Below are positions 34,377 through 50,700 of a stretch of 64,000 nt of DNA, one piece after another; position 1 is the stretch's first letter, and each line of letters begins with the position of its first letter. The stretch covers positions 868,001-932,000 of the forward strand of contig NW_027488577.1 of NCBI RefSeq assembly GCF_050948215.1. The letters run 5' to 3'. Below the pieces are notes generated by a model. It was given only the letters and a program-made list of their open reading frames with translations, was not told where the DNA came from and did not search any database. A program made the translations under genes and the position numbers. Source of the DNA: Halictus rubicundus (Eukaryota; Arthropoda; Insecta; Hymenoptera; Halictidae).

Positions 34377-36399
34377 AGGGGATTGGATAGGATAGAGGAT
34401 AGGAGACGATAGAGGATAGGATAGGATTGATGATAGGATAGAATAGATGATATTATAGGAAAGAGGATAGGATATGATAGTGGATACGATATTATAGAGG
34501 ATAGGATAGGATACGGTATAGGATAGGATGGAGGATAGGATAGAATAGAGGATAAGATAGGATAGAGTATAACATAGGGGATAGGATAGGATAGAGGATA
34601 GGAGACGATAGAGGATAGGATATGATTGATGATAGGATAGGAAAGATTACAGGATAGGATACAGGATACGATATTATAGAGGATACGATATTATAGAGGA
34701 TAGGATAGGATAGAGGATAGGATAGGATAGAGGAGAGGATAGGATAGGATAGAGGATAGGATAGGATAGAGGATAGGATAGGATAGAGGATAGGATAGGA
34801 TAGAGGATAGGATAGGATAGAGGATAGGATAGGATAGAGGATAGGATAGGATAGAGGATAGGATAGGATAGAGGATAGGGTAGGATAGAGGATAGGATGG
34901 TATACAGGATAGGATAGGATAGACGATAGGATAGGATAGAGGATAGGATAGGATAGAGGATAGGATAGGATAGCGGATAGGATAGGATGGAGTATAGGAT
35001 AGAATTGAGGATAGGATAGGATAGAGGATAGGATACGATAGAGGATAGGATAGAGAATAGGATAGGATAGAGGATAGGGGATTGGATCGGATACAGGATA
35101 GGAGACGGTAGAGGATTGGATAGGATAGAGGATAGGATAGGATAGAGGCTATTATAGGATAGAGGATAGGATAGGATTGATGTTAGGATAGGAAAGATTA
35201 CAGGATAGGATACAGGATACGATATTATAGAGGATACGATATTATAGAGGATAGGATAGGATAGAGGATAGGATAGGATAGAGGATAGGATAGGATAGAG
35301 GATAGGATAGGATAGAGGATAGGATAGGATATAGGATAGGATAGGATAGAGGATAGGATAGGATAGAGGATAAGATAGGATAGAGGATAGGATAGGATAG
35401 AGGATAGGATAGGATAGAGGATAGGATAGGATTGATGATAGGATAGTAAAGAGGACAGGATAGGATACAGGATACGATATTATAGAGGATAGGATAGGAT
35501 AGAGGATAGGATAGGATAGAGGATAGGATACGGATAGAGGATAGGATAGAATAGAGGATAGGATAGAGGATAGGATAGAGGATTGGATAGGATAGAGGAT
35601 ATTATAGGATAGAGGATAGGATAGGATAGAGGAGAGGATAGGATAGGATAGAGGATAGGATAGGATAGAGGATAGGATAGGATAGAGGATAGGATAGGAT
35701 AGAGGACATTATAGGATAGAGGATAGGATAGGATAGCGGATAGGATAGGATGGAGTATAGGATAGAATTGAGGATAGGATAGGATAGAGGATAGGATACG
35801 ATAGAGGATAGAATAGAGAATAGGATAGGATAGAGGATAGGGGATTGGATCGGATACAGGATAGGAGACGGTAGAGGATTGGATAGGATAGAGGATATTA
35901 TAGGATAGAGGATAGGATAGGATAGCGGATAGGATAGGATCGAGTATAGGATAGAATTGAGGATAGGATAGGGTTGAGGATAGGATAGGAAAGAGGACAG
36001 GATAGGATAGAGGATAGGATAGGGTAGAGGATATGATAGGATAGAGGATAGCATAGGATAGAGGATAGGATAGGATAGAGGATAACATAGGGGATTGGAT
36101 AGGATAGAGGATAGGAGACGATAGAGGATAGGATAGGATTGATGATAGGATAGGATAGATGATATTATAGGAAAGAGGATAGGAAATGATAGTGGATACG
36201 ATATTATAGAGGATAGGATAGGTTAGGGTATAGGATAGGATGGAGGATAGGATAGGATAGAGGATAAGATAGGATAGAGTATAACATAATGGATAGGATA
36301 GGATAGAGGATAGGAGACGATAGAGGATAGGATATGATTGATGATAGGATAGGAAAGATTACAGGATAGGATACAGGATACGATATTATAGAGGATAGG

Positions 36400-38640
36400 A
36401 TAGGATAGAGGATAGGATAGGATAGAGGATAGGATAGGATAGAGGATAGGATAGGATAGAGGATAGGATAGGATAGAGGATAGGATACGGATAGAGGATA
36501 GGATAGAATAGAGGATAGGATACGGATAGAGGATAGGATAGAATAGAGGATAGGATAGAGGATAGGATAGAGGATAGGATAGGATAGAGGATAGAGGATA
36601 GGATACGATACAGGATAGGATAGGATAGAGGATAGGATACGATAGAGGATAGGATAGGATAGAGGATAGGATAGGACAGAGGATAGGATAGGATAGAGGA
36701 TAGGATATTATAGAGGATAGGATAGGATAGAGGATAGGATATTATAGAGGATAGGATAGGTTAGAGGATAACATAGGGGATTGGATAGCATAGAGCATAG
36801 GGGACGATAGAGGACAGGATAGGTTTGATGATAGGATAGGAAAGAGGACAGGATAGGATACAGGATACGATATTATAGAGGATAGGATAGGATAGAGGAT
36901 AGGATAGGATAGAGGATAAGATAGGATAGAGGATAGGATAGGATAGAGGATAGGATAGGATAGAGCAGGATAGGATAGAGGATAGGATAGAGGATTGGAT
37001 AGGATAGGATAGCGGATAGGATAGGATGGAGTATAGGATAGAATTGAGGATAGGATAGGGTTGAGGATAGGATAGGAAAGAGGACACGATAGGATAGAGG
37101 ATAGGATAGGATAGAGGATAGGATAGGATAGAGCAGGATAGGATAGAGGATAGGATAGAGGATAGGATAGAGGATTGGATAGGATAGAGGACATTATAGG
37201 ATAGAGGATAGGATAGGATAGCGGATAGGATAGGATGGAGTATAGGATAGAATTGAGGATAGGATAGGATAGAGGATAGGATACGATAGAGGATAGGATA
37301 GAGAATAGGATAGGATAGAGGATAGGGGATTGGATCGGATACAGGATAGGAGACGGTAGAGGATTGGATAGGATAGAGGATAGGATAGGATAGAGGATAT
37401 TATAGGATAGAGGATAGGATAGGATTGATGTTAGGATAGGAAAGATTACAGGATAGGATACAGGATACGATATTATAGAGGATACGATATTATAGAGGAT
37501 AGGATAGGATAGAGGATAGGATAGGATAGAGGATAGGATAGGATAGAGGATAGGATAGGATAGAGGATAGGATAGGATATAGGATAGGATAGGATAGAGG
37601 ATAGGATAGGATAGAGGATAAGATAGGATAGAGGATAGGATAGGATAGAGGATAGGATAGGATAGAGGATAGGATAGGATTGATGATAGGATAGTAAAGA
37701 GGACAGGATAGGATACAGGATACGATATTATAGAGGATAGGATAGGATAGAGGATAGGATAGGATAGAGGATAGGATACGGATAGAGGATAGGATAGAAT
37801 AGAGGATAGGATAGAGGATAGGATAGAGGATTGGATAGGATAGAGGATATTATAGGATAGAGGATAGGATAGGATAGCGGATAGGATAGTATGGAGTATG
37901 CGATTGAATTGAGGATAGTATAGGGTTGAGGATAGGATAGGATAGTGGATAGGAGAAGATAGAGGATAGGATAGGATAGAGGATAGGATACAATAGAGGA
38001 TAGGATAGAGAATAGGATAGGATAGAGGATAGGGGATTGGATCGGATACAGGATAGGAGACGGTAGAGGATTGGATAGGATAGAGGATAGGATAGAGGAT
38101 AGGATAGAGGATAGGATAGAGGATTGGATAGGATAGAGGATATTATAGGATAGAGGATAGGATAGGATAGCGGATAGGATAGGATCGAGTATTGGATAGA
38201 ATTGAGGATAGGATAGGGTTGAGGATAGGATAGGAAAGAGGACAGGATAGGATAGAGGATAGGATAGGATAGAGGATATGATAGGATAGAGGATAGCATA
38301 GGATAGAGGATAGGATAGGATAGAGGATAACATAGGGGATTGGATAGGATAGAGGATAGGAGACGATAGAGGATAGGATAGGATTGATGATAGGATAGAA
38401 TAGATGATATTATAGGAAAGAGGATAGGATATGATAGTGGATACGATATTATAGAGGATAGGATAGGATACGGTATAGGATAGGATGGAGGATAGGATAG
38501 AATAGAGGATAAGATAGGATAGAGTATAACATAGGGGATAGGATAGGATAGAGGATAGGAGACGATAGAGGATAGGATATGATTGATGATAGGATAGGAA
38601 AGATTACAGGATAGGATACAGGATACGATATTATAGAGGA
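36400..38640. repeat. 2.26-kb tandem higher-order block, copy 1
   Basis: Tandem with 38662-40900 at a 2,262-bp offset. Matching tags are 36761/39023 and 36742/39004 (identical translations), 37728/39990 (one residue different) and 37850/40112 (one residue different). Just left of the block, homologous sequence continues at a 2,245-bp offset, a difference of one 17-bp unit. Boundaries are approximate. Confidence 0.75.
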
Positions 38641-38661
38641 TAGGATAGGATAGAGGATAGG

Positions 38662-40900
38662 ATAGGATAGTCGATAGGATAGGATAGAGGATAGGATAGG
38701 ATAGAGGATAGGATAGGATAGAGGATAGGATAGGATAGAGGATAGGATACGGATAGAGGATAGGATAGAATAGAGGATAGGATACGGATAGAGGATAGGA
38801 TAGAATAGAGGATAGGATAGAGGATAGGATAGAGGATAGGATAGGATAGAGGATAGAGGATAGGATACGATACAGGATAGGATAGGATAGAGGATAGGAT
38901 ACGATAGAGGATAGGATAGGATAGAGGATAGGATAGGACAGAGGATAGGATAGGATAGAGGATAGGATATTATAGAGGATAGGATAGGATAGAGGATAGG
39001 ATATTATAGAGGATAGGATAGGTTAGAGGATAACATAGGGGATTGGATAGCATAGAGCATAGGGGACGATAGAGGACAGGATAGGTTTGATGATAGGATA
39101 GGAAAGAGGACAGGATAGGATACAGGATACGATATTATAGAGGATAGGATAGGATAGAGGATAGGATAGGATAGAGGATAAGATAGGATAGAGGATAGGA
39201 TAGGATAGAGGATAGGATAGGATAGAGCAGGATAGGATAGAGGATAGGATAGAGGATTGGATAGGATAGGATAGCGGATAGGATAGGATGGAGTATAGGA
39301 TAGAATTGAGGATAGGATAGGGTTGAGGATAGGATAGGAAAGAGGACACGATAGGATAGAGGATAGGATAGGATAGAGGATAGGATAGGATAGAGCAGGA
39401 TAGGATAGAGGATAGGATAGAGGATAGGATAGAGGATTGGATAGGATAGAGGACATTATAGGATAGAGGATAGGATAGGATAGCGGATAGGATAGGATGG
39501 AGTATAGGATAGAATTGAGGATAGGATAGGATAGAGGATAGGATACGATAGAGGATAGGATAGAGAATAGGATAGGATAGAGGATAGGGGATTGGATCGG
39601 ATACAGGATAGGAGACGGTAGAGGATTGGATAGGATAGAGGATAGGATAGGATAGAGGATATTATAGGATAGAGGATAGGATAGGATTGATGTTAGGATA
39701 GGAAAGATTACAGGATAGGATACAGGATACGATATTATAGAGGATACGATATTATAGAGGATAGGATAGGATAGAGGATAGGATAGGATAGAGGATAGGA
39801 TAGGATAGAGGATAGGATAGGATAGAGGATAGGATAGGATATAGGATAGGATAGGATAGAGGATAGGATAGGATAGAGGATAAGATAGGATAGAGGATAG
39901 GATAGGATAGAGGATAGGATAGGATAGAGGATAGGATAGGATTGATGATAGGATAGTAAAGAGGACAGGATAGGATACAGGATACGATATTATAGAGGAT
40001 AGGATAGGATAGAGGATAGGATAGGATAGAGGATAGGATACGGATAGAGGATAGGATAGAATAGAGGATAGGATAGAGGATAGGATAGAGGATTGGATAG
40101 GATAGAGGATATTATAGGATAGAGGATAGGATAGGATAGCGGATAGGATAGTATGGAGTATGCGATTGAATTGAGGATAGTATAGGGTTGAGGATAGGAT
40201 AGGATAGTGGATAGGAGAAGATAGAGGATAGGATAGGATAGAGGATAGGATACAATAGAGGATAGGATAGAGAATAGGATAGGATAGAGGTTAGGGGATT
40301 GGATCGGATACAGGATAGGAGACGGTAGAGGATTGGATAGGATAGAGGATAGGATAGAGGATAGGATAGAGGATAGGATAGAGGATTGGATAGGATAGAG
40401 GATATTATAGGATAGAGGATAGGATAGGATAGCGGATAGGATAGGATCGAGTATTGGATAGAATTGAGGATAGGATAGGGTTGAGGATAGGATAGGAAAG
40501 AGGACAGGATAGGATAGAGGATAGGATAGGATAGAGGATATGATAGGATAGAGGATAGCATAGGATAGAGGATAGGATAGGATAGAGGATAACATAGGGG
40601 ATTGGATAGGATAGAGGATAGGAGACGATAGAGGATAGGATAGGATTGATGATAGGATAGGATAGATGATATTATAGGAAAGAGGATAGGATATGATAGT
40701 GGATACGATATTATAGAGGATAGGATAGGATACGGTATAGGATAGGATGGAGGATAGGATAGAATAGAGGATAAGATAGGATAGAGTATAACATAGGGGA
40801 TAGGATAGGATAGAGGATAGGAGACGATAGAGGATAGGATATGATTGATGATAGGATAGGAAAGATTACAGGATAGGATACAGGATACGATATTATAGAG
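38662..40900. repeat. 2.26-kb tandem higher-order block, copy 2
   Basis: Second copy of 36400-38640. It ends near 40900, where this copy has extra GATACGATATTATAGAG units that the first copy lacks at 38636. Confidence 0.75.
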
Positions 40901-42004
40901 GATACGATATTATAGAGGATACGATATTATAGAGGATAGGATAGGATAGAGGATAGGATAGGATAGAGGATAGGATAGGATAGAGGATAGGATAGGATAT
41001 AGGATAGGATAGGATAGAGGATAGGATAGGATAGAGGATAGGATAGGATAGATGATTGGATAGGATAGAGGATACCAAAGGATAGAGGATAGGATAGGAT
41101 TGAGGATAGGATAGGAAAGAGGACAGGATAGGATACAGGATACGATATTATAGAGGATACGATATTATAGAGGATAGGATAGGATAGAGGATAGGATAGG
41201 ATAGAGGATAGGATAGGATAGGGGATAGAATAGGATAGAGGATAGGATAGGACAGAGGATAGGATAGGATAGAGGATAGGATAGGATAGAGGATAGGATA
41301 CGGATAGAGGATAGGATAGGATAAAGGATAGGATAGAGGATAGGATAGAGGATTGGATAGGATAGACGATATTATAGGATAGACGATAGGATGGGATAGC
41401 GGATAGGATAGTATGGAGTATACGATAGAATTGAGGATCGGATAGGGTTGAGAATAGGATAGGAAAGAGGATAGGAGAAGATAGAGGATAGGATAGGATA
41501 GAGGATAGGATACGATAGAGGATAGGATAGAGAATAGGATAGGATAGAGGATAGGGGATTGGATCGGATATGGGATAGGAGACGGTAGAGGATTGGATAG
41601 GATAGAGGATATTATAGGATAGAGGATAGGATAGGATTGATGATAGGATAGGAAAGATTACAGGATAGGATACAGGATACGATATTATAGAGGATACGAT
41701 ATTATAGAGGATAGGATAGGATAGAGGATAGGATAGGATAGAGGATAGGATAGGATAGAGGATAGGATAGGATAGAGGATAGGATAGGATAGGATAGAGG
41801 ATAGGATAGGATAGAGGATTGGATAGGACAGAGGATACCAAAGGATAGAGGATAGGATAGGATTGAGGATAGGATAGGATAGAGGATACCAAAGGATAGA
41901 GGATAGGATAGGATTGAGGATAGGATAGGAAAGGGGACAGGATAGGATACAGGATGCGATATTATAGGGGATAGGATAGGATAGAGGATAGGATAGGATA
42001 GAGG
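39793..42004. repeat. 2.2-kb dispersed higher-order block, copy 1
   Basis: Recurs at 45543-47754, offset 5,750 bp, with only a few residue changes in the tag frames (40112/45862, 40893/46643, 40927/46677). On the right the copies diverge at 42005/47755 (GAGGATAAGATAGG against GAGGAGAGGATAGG). Confidence 0.8.
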
Positions 42005-45000
42005 ATAAGATAGGATAGAGGATAGGATAGGATAGAGGATAGGATAGGATAGAGCAGGATAGGATAGAGGATAGGATAGAGGATTGGATCGGATAGGATA
42101 GCGGATAGGATAGGATGGAGTATAGGATAGAATTGAGGATAGGATAGGGTTGAGGATAGGATAGGAAAGAGGACACGATAGGATAGAGGATAGGATAGGA
42201 TAGAGGATAGGATAGGATAGAGCAGGATAGGATAGAGGATAGGATAGAGGATAGGATAGAGGATTGGATAGGATAGAGGACATTATAGGATAGAGGATAG
42301 GATAGGATAGCGGATAGGATAGGATGGAGTATAGGATAGAATTGAGGATAGGATAGGATAGAGGATAGGATACGATAGAGGATAGGATAGAGAATAGGAT
42401 AGGATAGAGGATAGGGGATTGGATCGGATACAGGATAGGAGACGGTAGAGGATTGGATAGGATAGAGGATAGGATAGGATAGAGGATATTATAGGATAGA
42501 GGATAGGATAGGATTGATGTTAGGATAGGAAAGATTACAGGATAGGATACAGGATACGATATTATAGAGGATACGATATTATAGAGGATAGGATAGGATA
42601 GAGGATAGGATAGGATAGAGGATAGGATAGGATAGAGGATAGGATAGGATAGAGGATAGGATAGGATATAGGATAGGATAGGATAGAGGATAGGATAGGA
42701 TAGAGGATAAGATAGGATAGAGGATAGGATAGGATAGAGGATAGGATAGGATAGAGGATAGGATAGGATTGATGATAGGATAGTAAAGAGGACAGGATAG
42801 GATACAGGATACGATATTATAGAGGATAGGATAGGATAGAGGATAGGATAGGATAGAGGATAGGATACGGATAGAGGATAGGATAGAATAGAGGATAGGA
42901 TAGAGGATAGGATAGAGGATTGGATAGGATAGAGGATATTATAGGATAGAGGATAGGATAGGATAGCGGATAGGATAGTATGGAGTATGCGATTGAATTG
43001 AGGATAGTATAGGGTTGAGGATAGGATAGGATAGTGGATAGGAGAAGATAGAGGATAGGATAGGATAGAGGATAGGATACAATAGAGGATAGGATAGAGA
43101 ATAGGATAGGATAGAGGATAGGGGATTGGATCGGATACAGGATAGGAGACGGTAGAGGATTGGATAGGATAGAGGATAGGATAGAGGATAGGATAGAGGA
43201 TAGGATAGAGGATTGGATAGGATAGAGGATATTATAGGATAGAGGATAGGATAGGATAGCGGATAGGATAGGATCGAGTATTGGATAGAATTGAGGATAG
43301 GATAGGGTTGAGGATAGGATAGGAAAGAGGACAGGATAGGATAGAGGATAGGATAGGATAGAGGATATGATAGGATAGAGGATAGCATAGGATAGAGGAT
43401 AGGATAGGATAGAGGATAACATAGGGGATTGGATAGGATAGAGGATAGGAGACGATAGAGGATAGGATAGGATTGATGATAGGATAGGATAGATGATATT
43501 ATAGGAAAGAGGATAGGATATGATAGTGGATACGATATTATAGAGGATAGGATAGGATACGGTATAGGATAGGATGGAGGATAGGATAGAATAGAGGATA
43601 AGATAGGATAGAGTATAACATAGGGGATAGGATAGGATAGAGGATAGGAGACGATAGAGGATAGGATATGATTGATGATAGGATAGGAAAGATTACAGGA
43701 TAGGATACAGGATACGATATTATAGAGGATACGATATTATAGAGGATAGGATAGGATAGAGGATAGGATAGGATAGAGGATAGGATAGGATAGAGGATAG
43801 GATAGGATAGAGGATAGGATAGGATATAGGATAGGATAGGATAGAGGATAGGATAGGATAGAGGATAAGATAGGATAGAGGATAGGATAGGATAGAGGAT
43901 AGGATAGGATAGAGGATAGGATAGGATTGATGATAGGATAGTAAAGAGGACAGGATAGGATACAGGATACGATATTATAGAGGATAGGATAGGATAGAGG
44001 ATAGGATAGGATAGAGGATAGGATACGGATAGAGGATAGGATAGAATAGAGGATAGGATAGAGGATAGGATAGAGGATTGGATAGGATAGAGGATATTAT
44101 AGGATAGAGGATAGGATAGGATAGAGGAGAGGATAGGATAGGATAGAGGATAGGATAGGATAGAGGATAGGATAGGATAGAGGATAGGATAGGATAGAGG
44201 ACATTATAGGATAGAGGATAGGATAGGATAGCGGATAGGATAGGATGGAGTATAGGATAGAATTGAGGATAGGATAGGATAGAGGATAGGATACGATAGA
44301 GGATAGGATAGAGAATAGGATAGGATAGAGGATAGGGGATTGGATCGGATACAGGATAGGAGACGGTAGAGGATTGGATAGGATAGAGGATATTATAGGA
44401 TAGAGGATAGGATAGGATAGCGGATAGGATAGGATCGAGTATAGGATAGAATTGAGGATAGGATAGGGTTGAGGATAGGATAGGAAAGAGGACAGGATAG
44501 GATAGAGGATAGGATAGGGTAGAGGATATGATAGGATAGAGGATAGCATAGGATAGAGGATAGGATAGGATAGAGGATAACATAGGGGATTGGATAGGAT
44601 AGAGGATAGGAGACGATAGAGGATAGGATAGGATTGATGATAGGATAGGATAGATGATATTATAGGAAAGAGGATAGGATATGATAGTGGATACGATATT
44701 ATAGAGGATAGGATAGGTTAGGGTATAGGATAGGATGGAGGATAGGATAGGATAGAGGATAAGATAGGATAGAGTATAACATAGGGGATAGGATAGGATA
44801 GAGGATAGGAGACGATAGAGGATAGGATATGATTGATGATAGGATAGGAAAGATTACAGGATAGGATACAGGATACGATATTATAGAGGATAGGATAGGA
44901 TAGAGGATAGGATAGGATAGAGGATAGGATAGGATAGAGGATAGGATAGGATAGAGGATAGGATAGGATAGAGGATAGGATAGGATAGAGGATAGGATAG

Positions 45001-45542
45001 GATAGAGGATAGGATACGGATAGAGGATAGGATAGAATAGAGGATAGGATACGGATAGAGGATAGGATAGAATAGAGGATAGGATAGAGGATAGGATAGA
45101 GGATAGGATAGGATAGAGGATAGAGGATAGGATACGATACAGGATAGGATAGGATAGAGGATAGGATACGATAGAGGATAGGATAGGATAGAGGATAGGA
45201 TAGGACAGAGGATAGGATAGGATAGAGGATAGGATATTATAGAGGATAGGATAGGATAGAGGATAGGATATTATAGAGGATAGGATAGGTTAGAGGATAA
45301 CATAGGGGATTGGATAGCATAGAGCATAGGGGACGATAGAGGACAGGATAGGTTTGATGATAGGATAGGAAAGAGGACAGGATAGGATACAGGATACGAT
45401 ATTATAGAGGATAGGATAGGATAGAGGATAGGATAGGATAGAGGATAAGATAGGATAGAGGATAGGATAGGATAGAGGATAGGATAGGATAGAGCAGGAT
45501 AGGATAGAGGATAGGATAGAGGATTGGATAGGATAGGATAGC

Positions 45543-47754
45543 GGATAGGATAGGATAGAGGATAGGATAGGATAGAGGATAGGATAGGATATAGGATAGG
45601 ATAGGATAGAGGATAGGATAGGATAGAGGATAAGATAGGATAGAGGATAGGATAGGATAGAGGATAGGATAGGATAGAGGATAGGATAGGATTGATGATA
45701 GGATAGTAAAGAGGACAGGATAGGATACAGGATACGATATTATAGAGGATAGGATAGGATAGAGGATAGGATAGGATAGAGGATAGGATACGGATAGAGG
45801 ATAGGATAGAATAGAGGATAGGATAGAGGATAGGATAGAGGATTGGATAGGATAGAGGATATTATAGGATAGAGGATAGGATAGGATAGCGGATAGGATA
45901 GTATGGAGTATGCGATTGAATTGAGGATAGTATAGGGTTGAGGATAGGATAGGATAGTGGATAGGAGAAGATAGAGGATAGGATAGGATAGAGGATAGGA
46001 TACAATAGAGGATAGGATAGAGAATAGGATAGGATAGAGGATAGGGGATTGGATCGGATACAGGATAGGAGACGGTAGAGGATTGGATAGGATAGAGGAT
46101 AGGATAGAGGATAGGATAGAGGATAGGATAGAGGATTGGATAGGATAGAGGATATTATAGGATAGAGGATAGGATAGGATAGCGGATAGGATAGGATCGA
46201 GTATTGGATAGAATTGAGGATAGGATAGGGTTGAGGATAGGATAGGAAAGAGGACAGGATAGGATAGAGGATAGGATAGGATAGAGGATATGATAGGATA
46301 GAGGATAGCATAGGATAGAGGATAGGATAGGATAGAGGATAACATAGGGGATTGGATAGGATAGAGGATAGGAGACGATAGAGGATAGGATAGGATTGAT
46401 GATAGGATAGGATAGATGATATTATAGGAAAGAGGATAGGATATGATAGTGGATACGATATTATAGAGGATAGGATAGGATACGGTATAGGATAGGATGG
46501 AGGATAGGATAGAATAGAGGATAAGATAGGATAGAGTATAACATAGGGGATAGGATAGGATAGAGGATAGGAGACGATAGAGGATAGGATATGATTGATG
46601 ATAGGATAGGAAAGATTACAGGATAGGATACAGGATACGATATTATAGAGGATACGATATTATAGAGGATACGATATTATAGAGGATAGGATAGGATAGA
46701 GGATAGGATAGGATAGAGGATAGGATAGGATAGAGGATAGGATAGGATATAGGATAGGATAGGATAGAGGATAGGATAGGATAGAGGATAGGATAGGATA
46801 GATGATTGGATAGGATAGAGGATACCAAAGGATAGAGGATAGGATAGGATTGAGGATAGGATAGGAAAGAGGACAGGATAGGATACAGGATACGATATTA
46901 TAGAGGATACGATATTATAGAGGATAGGATAGGATAGAGGATAGGATAGGATAGAGGATAGGATAGGATAGGGGATAGAATGGGATAGAGGATAGGATAG
47001 GACAGAGGATAGGATAGGATAGAGGATAGGATAGGATAGAGGATAGGATACGGATAGAGGATAGGATAGGATAAAGGATAGGATAGAGGATAGGATAGAG
47101 GATTGGATAGGATAGACGATATTATAGGATAGACGATAGGATGGGATAGCGGATAGGATAGTATGGAGTATACGATAGAATTGAGGATGGGATAGGGTTG
47201 AGAATAGGATAGGAAAGAGGATAGGAGAAGATAGAGGATAGGATAGGATAGAGGATAGGATACGATAGAGGATAGGATAGAGAATAGGATAGGATAGAGG
47301 ATAGGGGATTGGATCGGATATGGGATAGGAGACGGTAGAGGATTGGATAGGATAGAGGATATTATAGGATAGAGGATAGGATAGGATTGATGATAGGATA
47401 GGAAAGATTACAGGATAGGATACAGGATACGATATTATAGAGGATACGATATTATAGAGGATAGGATAGGATAGAGGATAGGATAGGATAGAGGATAGGA
47501 TAGGATAGAGGATAGGATAGGATAGAGGATAGGATAGGATAGGATAGAGGATAGGATAGGATAGAGGATTGGATAGGATAGAGGATACCAAAGGATAGAG
47601 GATAGGATAGGATTGAGGATAGGATAGGATAGAGGATACCAAAGGATAGAGGATAGGATAGGATTGAGGATAGGATAGGAAAGGGGACAGGATAGGATAC
47701 AGGATGCGATATTATAGGGGATAGGATAGGATAGAGGATAGGATAGGATAGAGG
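45543..47754. repeat. 2.2-kb dispersed higher-order block, copy 2
   Basis: Second copy of 39793-42004. Its left edge is a sharp join: the sequence before 45541 follows the module also seen at about 39020-39280 (offset near 6,259), then switches to the 5,750-bp register. This copy therefore lacks about 509 bp relative to the other. Confidence 0.8.
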
Positions 47755-50700
47755 AGAGGATAGGATAGGATAGAGGATAGGATAGGATAGAGGATAGGAT
47801 AGGATAGAGGATAGGATAGGATAGAGGACATTATAGGATAGAGGATAGGATAGGATAGCGGATAGGATAGGATGGAGTATAGGATAGAATTGAGGATAGG
47901 ATAGGATAGAGGATAGGATACGATAGAGGATAGGATAGAGAATAGGATAGGATAGAGGATAGGGGATTGGATCGGATACAGGATAGGAGACGGTAGAGGA
48001 TTGGATAGGATAGAGGATAGGATAGGATAGAGGCTATTATAGGATAGAGGATAGGATAGGATTGATGTTAGGATAGGAAAGATTACAGGATAGGATACAG
48101 GATACGATATTATAGAGGATACGATATTATAGAGGATAGGATAGGATAGAGGATAGGATAGGATAGAGGATAGGATAGGATAGAGGATAGGATAGGATAG
48201 AGGATAGGATAGGATATAGGATAGGATAGGATAGAGGATAGGATAGGATAGAGGATAAGATAGGATAGAGGATAGGATAGGATAGAGGATAGGATAGGAT
48301 AGAGGATAGGATAGGATTGATGATAGGATAGTAAAGAGGACAGGATAGGATACAGGATACGATATTATAGAGGATAGGATAGGATAGAGGATAGGATAGG
48401 ATAGAGGATAGGATACGGATAGAGGATAGGATAGAATAGAGGATAGGATAGAGGATAGGATAGAGGATTGGATAGGATAGAGGCTATTATAGGATAGAGG
48501 ATAGGATAGGATTGATGTTAGGATAGGAAAGATTACAGGATAGGATACAGGATACGATATTATAGAGGATAGGATAGGATAGAGGATAGGATAGGATAGA
48601 GGAGAGGATAGGATAGGATAGAGGATAGGATAGGATAGAGGATAGGATAGGATAGAGGATAGGATAGGATAGAGGATAGGATAGGATAGAGGATAGGATA
48701 GGATAGAGGATAGGATAGGATAGAGGATAGGGTAGGATAGAGGATAGGATGGTATACAGGATAGGATAGGATAGACGATAGGATAGGATAGAGGATAGGA
48801 TAGGATAGAGGATAGGATAGGATAGCGGATAGGATAGGATGGAGTATAGGATAGAATTGAGGATAGGATAGGATAGAGGATAGGATACGATAGAGGATAG
48901 GATAGAGAATAGGATAGGATAGAGGATAGGGGATTGGATCGGATACAGGATAGGAGACGGTAGAGGATTGGATAGGATAGAGGATAGGATAGGATAGAGG
49001 CTATTATAGGATAGAGGATAGGATAGGATTGATGTTAGGATAGGAAAGATTACAGGATAGGATACAGGATACGATATTATAGAGGATACGATATTATAGA
49101 GGATAGGATAGGATAGAGGATAGGATAGGATAGAGGATAGGATAGGATAGAGGATAGGATAGGATAGAGGATAGGATAGGATATAGGATAGGATAGGATA
49201 GAGGATAGGATAGGATAGAGGATAAGATAGGATAGAGGATAGGATAGGATAGAGGATAGGATAGGATAGAGGATAGGATAGGATTGATGATAGGATAGTA
49301 AAGAGGACAGGATAGGATACAGGATACGATATTATAGAGGATAGGATAGGATAGAGGATAGGATAGGATAGAGGATAGGATACGGATAGAGGATAGGATA
49401 GAATAGAGGATAGGATAGAGGATAGGATAGAGGATTGGATAGGATAGAGGATATTATAGGATAGAGGATAGGATAGGATAGAGGAGAGGATAGGATAGGA
49501 TAGAGGATAGGATAGGATAGAGGATAGGATAGGATAGAGGATAGGATAGGATAGAGGACATTATAGGATAGAGGATAGGATAGGATAGCGGATAGGATAG
49601 GATGGAGTATAGGATAGAATTGAGGATAGGATAGGATAGAGGATAGGATACGATAGAGGATAGGATAGAGAATAGGATAGGATAGAGGATAGGGGATTGG
49701 ATCGGATACAGGATAGGAGACGGTAGAGGATTGGATAGGATAGAGGATAGGATAGGATAGAGGCTATTATAGGATAGAGGATAGGATAGGATTGATGTTA
49801 GGATAGGAAAGATTACAGGATAGGATACAGGATACGATATTATAGAGGATACGATATTATAGAGGATAGGATAGGATAGAGGATAGGATAGGATAGAGGA
49901 TAGGATAGGATAGAGGATAGGATAGGATAGAGGATAGGATAGGATATAGGATAGGATAGGATAGAGGATAGGATAGGATAGAGGATAAGATAGGATAGAG
50001 GATAGGATAGGATAGAGGATAGGATAGGATAGAGGATAGGATAGGATTGATGATAGGATAGTAAAGAGGACAGGATAGGATACAGGATACGATATTATAG
50101 AGGATAGGATAGGATAGAGGATAGGATAGGATAGAGGATAGGATACGGATAGAGGATAGGATAGAATAGAGGATAGGATAGAGGATAGGATAGAGGATTG
50201 GATAGGATAGAGGATATTATAGGATAGAGGATAGGATAGGATAGCGGATAGGATAGTATGGAGTATGCGATTGAATTGAGGATAGTATAGGGTTGAGGAT
50301 AGGATAGGATAGTGGATAGGAGAAGATAGAGGATAGGATAGGATAGAGGATAGGATACGATAGAGGATAGGATAGAGAATAGGATAGGATAGAGGATAGG
50401 GGATTGGATCGGATACAGGATAGGAGACGGTAGAGGATTGGATAGGATAGAGGATAGGATAGAGGATAGGATAGAGGATAGGATAGAGGATTGGATAGGA
50501 TAGAGGATATTATAGGATAGAGGATAGGATAGGATAGCGGATAGGATAGGATCGAGTATAGGATAGAATTGAGGATAGGATAGGGTTGAGGATAGGATAG
50601 GAAAGAGGACAGGATAGGATAGAGGATAGGATAGGATAGAGGATATGATAGGATAGAGGATAGCATAGGATAGAGGATAGGATAGGATAGAGGATAACAT

